Shown here in pieces: positions 1 through 5,682 of a stretch of DNA of 11,315 nt; positions within the stretch are counted from its first letter, which is position 1; each line of letters begins with the position of its first letter. The stretch is from Chloroflexota bacterium (lineage in GTDB: Bacteria; Chloroflexota; Anaerolineae; Fen-1058): positions 1 to 11,315 of the forward strand of contig JACRBO010000050.1 in NCBI GenBank assembly GCA_016219235.1, given 5' to 3'. The notes beneath the pieces are model-generated. The model ran no database searches. It was given only the letters and a program-made list of their open reading frames with translations, and had not been told where the DNA came from. The position numbers were made by a program, and so were the translations under genes.

Positions 1-48
1 CTGCTCATCGTGTTGGGCGCGCGGTTGATCATCAGTTCGATCCTCTAA
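1..48 (+). CDS. C-terminal end of a membrane-associated protein (partial)
   Basis: Frame 1 is open from the left edge and ends at TAA 46-48. It reads LLIVLGARLIISSIL. This 15-residue tail is almost entirely hydrophobic with one Arg, which fits the last membrane helix of an integral membrane protein. Nothing more can be said about its function. It converges on the lipoprotein gene at 116-796, and the hairpin at 57-95 lies between the two stops. Confidence 0.5.
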   Translation: MLIVLGARLIISSIL

Positions 49-95
49 AATCAAAACGCCAGCCCGAACGATGCCACTGATCGATCGGGCTGGCG
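47..95 (-). terminator. Intrinsic terminator of the minus-strand lipoprotein operon
   Basis: CGCCAGCCCGA (57-67) and TCGGGCTGGCG (85-95) are perfect 11-bp inverted arms with a 17-nt loop. Read on the minus strand the stem is followed directly by TTTTGATTTT (complement of 47-56), the U-tract expected of a Rho-independent terminator. There is no T-tract on the plus side, so any effect on the plus-strand fragment would be weaker. Confidence 0.75.
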
Positions 96-115
96 CTCCG
101 CCGTGAGCGGCTGGA

Positions 116-796
116 TTACAGCGGCGGAATAGTAACCTCCAGCCAATAGTCGGTCACGATATTCGTCACCGAGCGCACGTCGATGGTGTAGTCTTGCGTG
201 CCCGGCAGCACGCCGCTCCACGACGTGATCCCCACTTGACTCGGGAGCAAGACCGTGCCGTCGCCTCCCAGGATTTGCAGGACGGCCGAGCCTTGCCCCG
301 TTGTCAGATCGACCGACAGCGTTTGCCCGGCCAAGCCATGGACACTATACAGCACCGACCCACCCGCCGCCACGCTGTCTGCCACCATTGCGCTCGCTGA
401 ATCTGGCTGGAAAATGATGGGCTTAGCTTGCAGCTCCGGGGTCGTAGCCGCCCCGCTCACCAGCGGCACCAGAACCGTCACACCGGTTGTGGACGTGATG
501 GTCAGCGCTGGCGCTGCGAACTGGCACTCGTTTCGATACAACGCCCACTCTTCGCATTCGCTGCCGCCAGGAAATACGCAAATGCCCACCTGCCCGCCGC
601 TGGCATCGGTGCGAATATCCAATCGGCCGCCCTTCGCCCCGCAATTAGCCGACGCTGGATTAGGTAAGTTGGCCGCCGGTAGTGTAGGAGTGCCGGCCGG
701 CGCCGGCAATGAAGTTGGTGCGGCAGTTGGCGCCGGCGCAGAACTACAGCCGACGATCAACATAGTGACAATAAGTAAAGCAAACGATCGGTTCAC
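116..796 (-). CDS. DUF333-domain lipoprotein with C-terminal PPC-like beta-sandwich
   Basis: This 226-residue secreted lipoprotein has an N-terminal hydrophobic segment and a lipobox IVGC with Cys17 as the predicted lipidated residue. A Pro/Ala/Thr-rich linker (18-45) follows. Residues 46-91 match the DUF333 family (NPAS..C..KGG, GICVFPGGSECEEWA, C91). The four cysteines C52, C73, C81 and C91 suggest two disulfides. Residues about 126-224 resemble a bacterial pre-peptidase C-terminal (PPC)-like sandwich, with Y-S-V-H-G-L-A-G-Q-T near 150-159 and SWSGVLPGTQDYTIDV near 192-207. The start is GTG 794-796, supported by GGAGGA at 801-806 four bases upstream. The gene lies 41 nt downstream of the zinc-ribbon gene and is probably cotranscribed with it. 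DUF333 proteins in enterobacteria are short, so the added sandwich is notable. The exact function is unknown; a cell-surface binding or inhibitor role is only inference. Confidence 0.85.
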   Translation of the reverse strand: MNRSFALLIVTMLIVGCSSAPAPTAAPTSLPAPAGTPTLPAANLPNPASANCGAKGGRLDIRTDASGGQVGICVFPGGSECEEWALYRNECQFAAPALTITSTTGVTVLVPLVSGAATTPELQAKPIIFQPDSASAMVADSVAAGGSVLYSVHGLAGQTLSVDLTTGQGSAVLQILGGDGTVLLPSQVGITSWSGVLPGTQDYTIDVRSVTNIVTDYWLEVTIPPL

Positions 797-837
797 GGTG
801 TCCTCCAGTTGATTGATTGGCGGTTGCTATTTCGCGG

Positions 838-1746
838 TTATGGCTTTGCCGACAGGTAAATCGTGCGCGCTTCGTTATCTTCGTCGTACAGCACCCAGAT
901 CGACAGATCCCAGCGGCCCTTGCGCCAACTGCCGGAAACGCGCAGCGTGCCGCTGCGGCGTGAGCCGAAGATGGCCGTCTCAAGCTGCGCATGTGAATCG
1001 CTGCCGCTGCTGGAGATGCCGCCCGTCATAACCAGTCCCGTGTTGAGCGGCGCGCCCAATGCCTCAGTCACTTCTTCGCTGCCGCGCACCACCGACATCG
1101 CCGCATCGTACGGCCCCCACACCCGGAACATGACCTGGCTCATCAGCATCATGCTGACAAAGCACAACCCGATGACGGCCAGCACCGGCAAGCAGCCGAG
1201 CAGGCAGCCGCGATTGCTGCCAATCACCGATTTCGGTCGCGCCCGTTGATCGATCGAGAGCGAAGGGAGTTGGCCGCGTTCGATCGCATCCACGGCATCT
1301 TTGGCCTCTTTCAGGCCAAGACCTGTCTGCTCGCGCAACAACTTGATCGCGTTGATCTTTTGCCCGTTGCGCAACAGCCGTTCGATCTCGTCCAGATCGA
1401 CGGCGAACGGCCCGGCCGGCGTATTGACAACTTCGGTTGGGCGCGCCGCCTGAATCTGCCCGACCGCCAGCGTGGCTTCTTTCAACCCCGCGCCGGTCTG
1501 CTCCATGTACAGGCGCACCGCATCGGTGCGTCGATTCTCTTTGAGCAAGCCCCTGATCCGATCCACATCGGCCAGGCTGCGATAGGGATCGATCCTGGGG
1601 TTCAAATCGATCGATGCCTGGCCGCCCATGATCTCGGCTTTAAGGCGCAGCGTGGTGTTGCAGAATTTGCAGACGATCACGGGCGTGCCGGTCTTAAACT
1701 CCAGCGCGGCCCCGCAGTTGGGGCACGTCATCTCTTCAAACGCCAT
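838..1746 (-). CDS. Zinc-ribbon / twin L7-L12-like / TM / Coa1-like membrane protein
   Basis: This protein has 302 residues. Residues 8-29 form a zinc ribbon (C8-P-N-C11 and C26-K-F-C29). Residues about 58-100 and 116-157 are two copies of a segment resembling the ribosomal protein L7/L12 C-terminal fold, with TGAGLKEA and AIKLLREQTGLGLKEAKDAV as signatures. Residues about 181-205 are one strongly hydrophobic TM helix. Residues about 208-302 resemble the Coa1/Tim21-like domain: an S/A-rich helix, a LG-x-P turn, and a small extracytoplasmic beta region ending WDLSIWVLY...TIYLS. The ATG at 1744-1746 is chosen because GGAGGA (1750-1755) lies just upstream and the zinc ribbon begins immediately. 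The longer in-frame extension would cross the promoter dyads. The topology suggests an N-terminal cytoplasmic part that binds a partner and an outside C-terminal domain. No enzyme motif is visible. It could be an assembly or quality-control factor, which is inference. Confidence 0.8.
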   Translation of the reverse strand: MAFEEMTCPNCGAALEFKTGTPVIVCKFCNTTLRLKAEIMGGQASIDLNPRIDPYRSLADVDRIRGLLKENRRTDAVRLYMEQTGAGLKEATLAVGQIQAARPTEVVNTPAGPFAVDLDEIERLLRNGQKINAIKLLREQTGLGLKEAKDAVDAIERGQLPSLSIDQRARPKSVIGSNRGCLLGCLPVLAVIGLCFVSMMLMSQVMFRVWGPYDAAMSVVRGSEEVTEALGAPLNTGLVMTGGISSSGSDSHAQLETAIFGSRRSGTLRVSGSWRKGRWDLSIWVLYDEDNEARTIYLSAKP

Positions 1747-1749
1747 CGC

Positions 1750-1755
1750 TCCTCC
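1750..1755 (-). promoter_or_regulatory. Ribosome-binding site fixing the zinc-ribbon gene start
   Basis: GGAGGA on the minus strand lies three bases before ATG 1744-1746. It supports this start over the in-frame extension that runs to about 2001. Confidence 0.7.
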
Positions 1756-1771
1756 AGTTCTCGTTCTGAGG

Positions 1772-1805
1772 TTGAGTATAGCACAGCCATACTCAAAGTA
1801 ATCAA
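1772..1805 (-). promoter_or_regulatory. Operator-like dyad overlapping a candidate minus-strand promoter
   Basis: TTGAGTAT (1772-1779) and ATACTCAA (1789-1796) form a perfect 8-bp inverted repeat with a 9-nt spacer, typical of a dimeric repressor site. On the minus strand TATACT (1775-1780) is a good -10 box and lies inside the dyad. A weak -35, TTGATT, lies at 1800-1805 with a long 19-nt spacing. If this is the promoter of the zinc-ribbon operon, binding at the dyad would block it. Confidence 0.45.
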
Positions 1806-1820
1806 CCCGGAGGTGGCCCA

Positions 1821-1829
1821 TGCTATAAT
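1821..1829 (+). promoter_or_regulatory. Extended -10 promoter for the VPS62-like/DUF1461 operon
   Basis: TGCTATAAT is a perfect TATAAT preceded by the extended -10 TGn. No convincing -35 is seen, which an extended -10 can tolerate. Transcription would start near 1836, giving a leader of about 140 nt that contains the palindrome at 1883-1950. Confidence 0.5.
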
Positions 1830-1882
1830 GGTTTATCTGATCTAAAAATGCTGAGCAGCAACGCTTGAACAGGCCAAAATTT

Positions 1883-1950
1883 GCCACAAAAGGTGCGCAA
1901 AGAGCACGAAAGAAAAGGTTCCCTTTGCGATCTTTGTATTCTTTTGTGGC
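1883..1950. repeat. 68-bp imperfect palindrome with GCCACAAAAG ends
   Basis: The outer arms GCCACAAAAG (1883-1892) and CTTTTGTGGC (1941-1950) are perfect complements. Further in, CAAAGA pairs with TCTTTG and G(A)AAGG-type runs face CCCTTTGCG, so almost the whole element folds back around 1916-1921. Its AT- and CAAAG-rich composition is unlike the neighbouring DNA. It looks like a dispersed intergenic palindrome or small MITE-like element, but copy number cannot be judged from one window. It ends 16 nt before the ribosome-binding site of the downstream gene. Confidence 0.6.
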
Positions 1951-1977
1951 TAAGCACCCTGAGATCGGGAGGACGCC

Positions 1978-3090
1978 ATGACCACGCTCACCTGGGATCA
2001 ACGCGTCGAGTTAGCCCAGCGCTTCGCGCCGCGCCTGGTGCTGTGCCCGGAACGATCGGACCTGGGCCGCCCGACGATTAAAGCGACCGGCGGCGACTAC
2101 CATCCCCGTTCGGTCGATTTGCTGATCGATTGCGCCAAATTGTATCCCGGCACGCTTGATCTGCTGCTGCACTTCAACTTCGGGCCGATGTTTGACTATA
2201 ATCGGCGTGTGCCCGCTTCGCTGAAAGCGATGGCGGCCAGCACCCGCACCTCCGATCAACTGCGCCTGATCGGCCCCCCGCTCCCCAATGCCGATGCCGG
2301 CTGGCGTAAGTATTTTGAAATTCTGGACGCCGTCGACGCCACCGGCCGATCGGGCCGCGAGCGTTACCCGGTGACGACGTATGCGCGCGTGCTCACGCGC
2401 GCGGAAGCGATCGAATCGTGCGCGCGCGCGAATATCAAAGTCGATCCGCAGCACGTCGGCCGGCCCAGTTTCGATCCGGCCTCGGCGCAGCCCGACGATG
2501 TGGCGCTGCAATACTGGTTTTGCTACTACTTTGACGACTGGTATAACGTGCACGAGGGTGACTGGGAAGGCGTTACGCTTTTCTTGAAGCGGGCGGGGAC
2601 CGATTGGCAGCCGCAGGGCGCGGCTTATTTTGCGCACGAGAACGGCTCGCGCCGCCACTGGGAAGACGTGCAGGTGGTGGACGGCACGCATCCGCTGGTG
2701 TTTGCGGCCTCTGGCTCGCACGCCTCTTACTTCCAGTACGCGTCCGACGGCCACGAGACCAGCATTCAAGGCGGTATCATACCCATCTTGAAGTTGAAAC
2801 TGCGCATCCATGTCGAATCGAATCGGTACGATTTTGTGGCCGATGAGAAAGTGCACCTGCCGCTAACGCCCGTCGTGGAAGTACTGCCAGACCCGATCGG
2901 TCCGGCGCAGCCCGATGATCCTGCGTGGCGGCACATGCAGTGGTTGAAGTATCCGGGTGCGTGGGGCGTGCGCGAAATCGGCAAGATCATCACCGGCGGC
3001 CCCGCCGGCCCAGCCCACAAAGGCCTGAAGTGGCATCATCCGTTTGCCTGGTCAGAAGAAGAATGCTGGCCGGACTATCTGGTGTACTAA
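1978..3090 (+). CDS. VPS62/DUF946-like protein of unknown function
   Basis: This 370-residue protein has no signal peptide or TM segment, so it is probably cytoplasmic. The central part carries the family core: ALQYWFCYYFDDW at 176-188, then HEGDWE at 192-197, a region with AAYFAHENG and HW, and HPLVFAASGSHASYF at 238-252. Near the C-terminus GPAHKGLKWHHPFAW (344-358) fits the terminal motif. This His/Glu/Asp/Trp pattern is that of the VPS62/DUF946 family, whose biochemical role is not established in bacteria. The N-terminal 170 residues are less conserved to my eye. The start ATG 1978-1980 has GGGAGGA at 1967-1973, four bases upstream. The gene is followed after 9 nt by the DUF1461 gene, so the two are likely one operon. 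The conserved acidic and His residues could bind a metal, which is speculation. Confidence 0.65.
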   Translation: MTTLTWDQRVELAQRFAPRLVLCPERSDLGRPTIKATGGDYHPRSVDLLIDCAKLYPGTLDLLLHFNFGPMFDYNRRVPASLKAMAASTRTSDQLRLIGPPLPNADAGWRKYFEILDAVDATGRSGRERYPVTTYARVLTRAEAIESCARANIKVDPQHVGRPSFDPASAQPDDVALQYWFCYYFDDWYNVHEGDWEGVTLFLKRAGTDWQPQGAAYFAHENGSRRHWEDVQVVDGTHPLVFAASGSHASYFQYASDGHETSIQGGIIPILKLKLRIHVESNRYDFVADEKVHLPLTPVVEVLPDPIGPAQPDDPAWRHMQWLKYPGAWGVREIGKIITGGPAGPAHKGLKWHHPFAWSEEECWPDYLVY

Positions 3091-3099
3091 AGGATATTC

Positions 3100-3780
3100 A
3101 TGCTCAAACGCTTGCTCTCGCTGCTCATCACGCTCGCCCTGCCCTTTCTGCTGGTCGTCAGCAGCATCCGCCTCGTGGCGAATGATTGGTTCATTCACTT
3201 CGAATACCACACCCGCCCTGGCTTCCCCGCCGATGCCTACGGCTTTACGCTGGAGGAGCGCACGCGCCTGGCGATGGCTGGCCTGTACTCCGTGCTGCCG
3301 CAGGGCGAGGGATTGATCCGCTTGCAGCAAGCCACACTGCCCGATGGTTCGGCGGCCTTCAACGAGCGTGAGATCAAGCACATGCAGGATGTGCGCGTGT
3401 TGATGGCGCTGGTGTATCCCATTCAATTAGCGGGTCTCGCGTTGATCGTCATCCTCGGCTTTGTACTGCGTCGCTCGGCGACTTGGCGGCGCGCCGTGCC
3501 CATTGGCCTCAAGTGGGGGGCAATTTTTACGCTCAGTCTACTGGCTGCCCTCATCGGCTACGTGCTGATCAACTTCGATGCGTTCTTCCTCACATTTCAC
3601 CGGCTGTTCTTCGAGGGAGACACGTTTATGTTCCTCTACACCGACACGCTAATCCGGCTGTATCCCGAAATGCTGTGGAGCGATGCGTCGATCCTCATCG
3701 GCATATTGACGGTGATCATGGCGGTCGTGATTCTGGTGATCAGCGGGGCGTGGTTGAAGAAAGTGATGAGTAACAAGTGA
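3100..3780 (+). CDS. DUF1461 (TIGR01906-type) integral membrane protein
   Basis: This 226-residue membrane protein has four predicted TM helices at about 5-26, 103-123, 137-157 and 194-216. A large loop between TM1 and TM2 (27-102) holds FNEREIKHMQDVR at 87-99, the best signature of the family. FDAFFLTFHRLFF (159-171) and LIRLYPEMLWSDA (184-196) before TM4 also fit. The length is that usual for the family. The role of DUF1461 proteins is unknown. AAAGGA at 3089-3094 overlaps the upstream stop and serves as the ribosome-binding site, so translation is probably coupled to the VPS62-like gene. The last codons (VMSNK and stop) are built from AGTGACG-type heptamer repeats that continue past the gene, suggesting a repeat tract has replaced the original 3' end. 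Confidence 0.8.
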   Translation: MLKRLLSLLITLALPFLLVVSSIRLVANDWFIHFEYHTRPGFPADAYGFTLEERTRLAMAGLYSVLPQGEGLIRLQQATLPDGSAAFNEREIKHMQDVRVLMALVYPIQLAGLALIVILGFVLRRSATWRRAVPIGLKWGAIFTLSLLAALIGYVLINFDAFFLTFHRLFFEGDTFMFLYTDTLIRLYPEMLWSDASILIGILTVIMAVVILVISGAWLKKVMSNK

Positions 3781-3789
3781 CGAGTGAAC
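3762..3789. repeat. Four degenerate AGTGACG heptamers across a gene end
   Basis: AGTGATG, AGTAACA, AGTGACG and AGTGAAC follow one another without gaps. They span the last codons and stop of the DUF1461 gene and run up to the hairpin. This looks like a short tandem heptanucleotide tract of the kind often seen at gene ends in environmental bacteria. Confidence 0.6.
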
Positions 3790-3791
3790 AG

Positions 3792-3829
3792 CTGCGCCCC
3801 GATCGACTTCTCGTCCGATCGGGGCGCAG
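3792..3829 (+). terminator. Strong GC hairpin, terminator-like
   Basis: CTGCGCCCCGATCG (3792-3805) and CGATCGGGGCGCAG (3816-3829) form a perfect 14-bp stem with a 10-nt loop, 11 nt after the DUF1461 stop. The following sequence is only mildly T-containing, so termination is inferred from position and stem strength. The inner 11 bp of each arm recur exactly in the hairpin at 8836-8867. Confidence 0.65.
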
Positions 3830-3853
3830 AATGATTTGGCCCGTCCAAGCCCA

Positions 3854-3885
3854 GCGGCGGCGATGTGAAATCACATCGCCGCCGC
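3854..3885 (-). terminator. Hairpin downstream of the WGG-repeat gene
   Basis: GCGGCGGCGATGTGA (3854-3868) and its exact complement (3871-3885) form a 15-bp stem with a minimal loop. In practice it is a 14-bp stem with a 4-nt loop. It lies 38 nt beyond the stop of the minus-strand repeat gene and probably ends that operon. No U-tract follows on either strand, so it could instead protect the 3' end of an mRNA. Confidence 0.55.
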
Positions 3886-3923
3886 ATTGAATCTCAAGGG
3901 CTGAAGCGTGGCACAGCGGGGCT

Positions 3924-4232
3924 TTATCCGCCCCAGTTGACGCTGCCACCCCAGTTGACGCTACCACCCCAGTTGACGCTGCCACCCCAGTTGACGCTGC
4001 CGCCCCAATTGACGCTACCGCCCCAATTGACGCTACCACCCCAGTTGACGCTGCCGCCCCAATTGACGCTGCCGCCCCAATTGACGCTGCCGCCCCAATC
4101 GAGGTCACCGGCAGCCGCAGCCTGGTCGCGTGCGCCAGCGGCGAAAATCACGCCGATCACAACGATAACGATCGCTATGGCTACCAACACCTTCCGCAAA
4201 TCTTCTTCTCGAAAATAGTACAGGTCTTTCAT
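3924..4232 (-). CDS. One-TM protein with nine tandem SVNWGG repeats
   Basis: This 102-residue protein is of no family I recognise. Residues 1-13 are charged and residues about 14-33 form one TM helix rich in Val/Ile/Ala. An Ala-rich linker (34-43) leads to DLDWGG (43-48) and then exactly nine SVNWGG hexapeptides to the C-terminus (49-102). The tail has no charged residues and no Cys. With the short charged end inside, it would lie outside the membrane. The start is ATG 4230-4232: the perfect TAAGGAGG (4238-4245) is five bases upstream of it but only two from the GTG just before it. The gene follows the S41 protease (stop 4259-4261) closely and is likely cotranscribed. The C-terminal -WGG end and the Gly-Gly at each unit make it a candidate substrate of that protease. 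A structural, adhesive or toxin-like peptide is also possible. All of these are inference. Confidence 0.8.
   Translation of the reverse strand: MKDLYYFREEDLRKVLVAIAIVIVVIGVIFAAGARDQAAAAGDLDWGGSVNWGGSVNWGGSVNWGGSVNWGGSVNWGGSVNWGGSVNWGGSVNWGGSVNWGG
3931..4110. repeat. 18-bp tandem repeat array (9 exact-length units plus one degenerate)
   Basis: Units of CCCCARTTGACGCTRCCR run without gaps from 3931 to 4092. A tenth, diverged unit lies at 4093-4110. Only positions 6, 15 and 18 vary, always A/G. On the minus strand these are the third bases of Asn, Gly and Gly codons in SVNWGG. There are no spacers, so it is not a CRISPR array. Confidence 0.95.
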
Positions 4233-4237
4233 CACGG

Positions 4238-4245
4238 CCTCCTTA
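4238..4245 (-). promoter_or_regulatory. Perfect Shine-Dalgarno for the WGG-repeat gene
   Basis: TAAGGAGG on the minus strand is a full complement to the 16S rRNA tail. It begins 14 nt after the stop of the S41 protease gene and favours ATG 4230-4232 over GTG 4233-4235. Such a strong site suggests the peptide is made at a higher level than the protease. Confidence 0.75.
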
Positions 4246-4258
4246 GGGCAAGATTGGA

Positions 4259-5395
4259 TCAGGGTTGAGTGTCTTCCAGATACGCCAGCGCGTATTCAAG
4301 AACGGTGTCATGCCCGGCCGCCGGGCTGTCCGTAACGACGATGTCCGGGGGCACGCCAATACCTTCAAATGACTGCTGCCGGACGGGCGACAGCCACTGT
4401 GCAACCGTAATGCGGATGGCCGAGCCGTCGCCCAGATTCGCAGTCGTGTTAATCGAACCCTTGCCGTGCGTTCGCTCACCGATCAACTTGCCTCGGCCAC
4501 GATCGGCAATTGCGGCCGCCACGGTTTCTGGCGCGGAATACGTGTGCGGGCTAATCAACACGACCAGCGGGATGGTCTCGCCGATTTCTCCACTGGTTTT
4601 GGTCGGATAAGGCAGCAAGTCGCCGGTCTTGGTGCGGGCATAGAACGCCAGGCCGTCGTCCAGGAAAATATCCAGTATCTGCTGGGCCGAATTCATCAGC
4701 CCGCCGCCGTTGTAGCGAAGATCCAGAATCAAACTCTTTGTGGTCGTCGTCAGGGCTTGCGACAGAGCCTGGCTGATTTGTTGCGGCGTCTGAACCGTGA
4801 ACCGATCGAAACGAAGATAGGCGATGTCGCCAAAGCGTTGAGTAGTCACTTCCTGGTAGGGTTCACGCAGGGCTTCCAACGACAGGACATTTTCACCACG
4901 CCGAACCGTCAAGTGCGCTGTGGACCCGACCGCGCCGCGAATCATGGCATGGATTTCGGGCGAGGAAGCGCCGGGCGTAATTGTCCAACCGTCGATGGCC
5001 TGAACGACATCACCGATTTGCAGACCGGCTCGTGCCGCAGGTCCATCGGGCAGGACGTCCGTCACGACGAATGTTCCAGTGTGCACCTCACCGCGCAGGC
5101 CGATCACGGCGTCGTTGCCGTTCGCCCCCAGACCCTCACGCGCAGCCGCCGTCGGCTCAAAGAACGTTGCATACTTATCGCCCAGCTGAGACAACATGCC
5201 CCTGATTGCCGCGTAGGCCAGCTCACGCGGCGCAGGCACTTCGCCATAGTATTCCTGGCTGATGATCCGGCCGGCGCGATCGATCAGCGTGAGGGCGGGA
5301 TCGGGGGCTGGTTGAGTGAGGGTATGCGTCAGCCAGCCGCCCGCAAACGCGGCGACGACCAATACAGGCCAGAGCAGGCGCTTAATCCAGAGCAC
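4259..5395 (-). CDS. S41-family C-terminal processing protease (CtpA-like), membrane anchored
   Basis: This 378-residue serine protease has an N-terminal signal anchor (about 5-23), so the enzyme faces outside. A helical region with LGDKYATFF (about 71-79) precedes a PDZ domain (about 97-175) containing VLPDGPAARAGLQIGDVVQAIDG. The catalytic domain runs from about 190 to 352. SLILDLRYNGGG (221-232) is the conserved strand and loop. Ser287 in YSAPE is the nucleophile and Lys312 in THGKGS the general base. Their 25-residue spacing is that of plant D1 protease and CtpA. GDGSAIRITVAQWLSP and EGIGVPPDI complete the family pattern, and all expected residues are present. The start is GTG 5393-5395 with GGGAG at 5403-5407, seven bases upstream. 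A longer frame to 5485 gives a poor leader. S41 enzymes with PDZ domains degrade or trim proteins from the C-terminus. The downstream repeat peptide is the obvious candidate partner. Confidence 0.9.
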   Translation of the reverse strand: MLWIKRLLWPVLVVAAFAGGWLTHTLTQPAPDPALTLIDRAGRIISQEYYGEVPAPRELAYAAIRGMLSQLGDKYATFFEPTAAAREGLGANGNDAVIGLRGEVHTGTFVVTDVLPDGPAARAGLQIGDVVQAIDGWTITPGASSPEIHAMIRGAVGSTAHLTVRRGENVLSLEALREPYQEVTTQRFGDIAYLRFDRFTVQTPQQISQALSQALTTTTKSLILDLRYNGGGLMNSAQQILDIFLDDGLAFYARTKTGDLLPYPTKTSGEIGETIPLVVLISPHTYSAPETVAAAIADRGRGKLIGERTHGKGSINTTANLGDGSAIRITVAQWLSPVRQQSFEGIGVPPDIVVTDSPAAGHDTVLEYALAYLEDTQP

Positions 5396-5402
5396 CGATC
5401 TA

Positions 5403-5407
5403 CTCCC
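5403..5407 (-). promoter_or_regulatory. Ribosome-binding site deciding the S41 protease start
   Basis: GGGAG on the minus strand is seven bases from GTG 5393-5395, immediately ahead of the hydrophobic anchor LWIKRLLWPVL. It supports the short form over the in-frame ATG at 5483-5485. Confidence 0.6.
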
Positions 5408-5420
5408 GTTTGCACACTGC

Positions 5421-5480
5421 GGTCGGCAGGACGACGTTCCTGCTGACCGGTCCGGTTTGTGAAGCATCAAACAATTGATG
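5421..5480. promoter_or_regulatory. Two dyads in the protease/regulator divergent region
   Basis: GGTCGGCAGGA (5421-5431) faces TCCTGCTGACC (5438-5448) with one mismatch in eleven and a 6-nt loop. CATCAA (5465-5470) faces TTGATG (5475-5480). Both lie just upstream of the S41 protease start and could be operator sites or a leader hairpin in its mRNA. No clear minus-strand -10/-35 pair was found nearby. The rest of the 5396-5682 gap shows only the promoter at 5567-5595. Confidence 0.4.
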
Positions 5481-5566
5481 GACACACTCTACACTATGAG
5501 CGTCCCAGGATCGTTGCAGCTTCGCCCCAATCAGCCCTAAAACCAACCACAGAGACCCATTCATCA

Positions 5567-5595
5567 TTGCTGGTTCCCCCGCTTTGCCGTATAAT
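5567..5595 (+). promoter_or_regulatory. Sigma70-like promoter of the SARP regulator
   Basis: TATAAT at 5590-5595 is a consensus -10. TTGCTG at 5567-5572 with 17-nt spacing is a partial -35. The start of transcription would be near 5601, giving a leader of about 80 nt before ATG 5683. Confidence 0.55.
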
Positions 5596-5682
5596 GCCCG
5601 CCTTCCGAGATGTGCAGAGTCGTGCCCGCGCCCGGCTGTGTAGCGCGAACTGAACTTCGTTCCTATTAAGGTAATGTTGCCC

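Noticed and set aside
1747..2001. N-terminal extension of the zinc-ribbon protein by about 85 residues
   Set aside because: It would run through the palindrome at 1883-1950 and the promoter dyads, overlap the divergent gene start and precede a normal zinc-ribbon N-terminus that has its own ribosome-binding site.
2011..2856. 281-residue minus-strand open frame opposite the VPS62-like gene
   Set aside because: Arg- and Ala-rich shadow of a high-GC gene. The plus strand shows the family motifs HEGDWE and GSHASY and a ribosome-binding site.
3931..4110. CRISPR-like array
   Set aside because: Units are 18 bp, directly abutting, with no spacers and no cas genes; they encode hexapeptides.
3924..4110. 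G-quadruplex in the repeat mRNA
   Set aside because: GGGG occurs once per 18 nt, so loops would be about 14 nt. Folding is possible but weakly supported, and the pattern is fully explained by Trp-Gly-Gly codons.
3865..4218. Plus-strand open frame with (QLTLPP)n repeats opposite the WGG-repeat gene
   Set aside because: It starts inside the hairpin at 3854-3885, has no ribosome-binding site and no recognisable N-terminus. The minus strand has a TM segment, a perfect Shine-Dalgarno and an operon partner. Silent variation in the repeats does not discriminate the strands.
4466..5446. 326-residue plus-strand open frame opposite the S41 protease
   Set aside because: Low-complexity Arg/Gln-rich shadow. 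The opposite strand carries all S41 catalytic motifs.
5396..5485. N-terminal extension of the S41 protease by 30 residues
   Set aside because: The extra residues are Cys/Ser-rich with no leader character and no ribosome-binding site. GTG 5393-5395 has one and begins the signal anchor.
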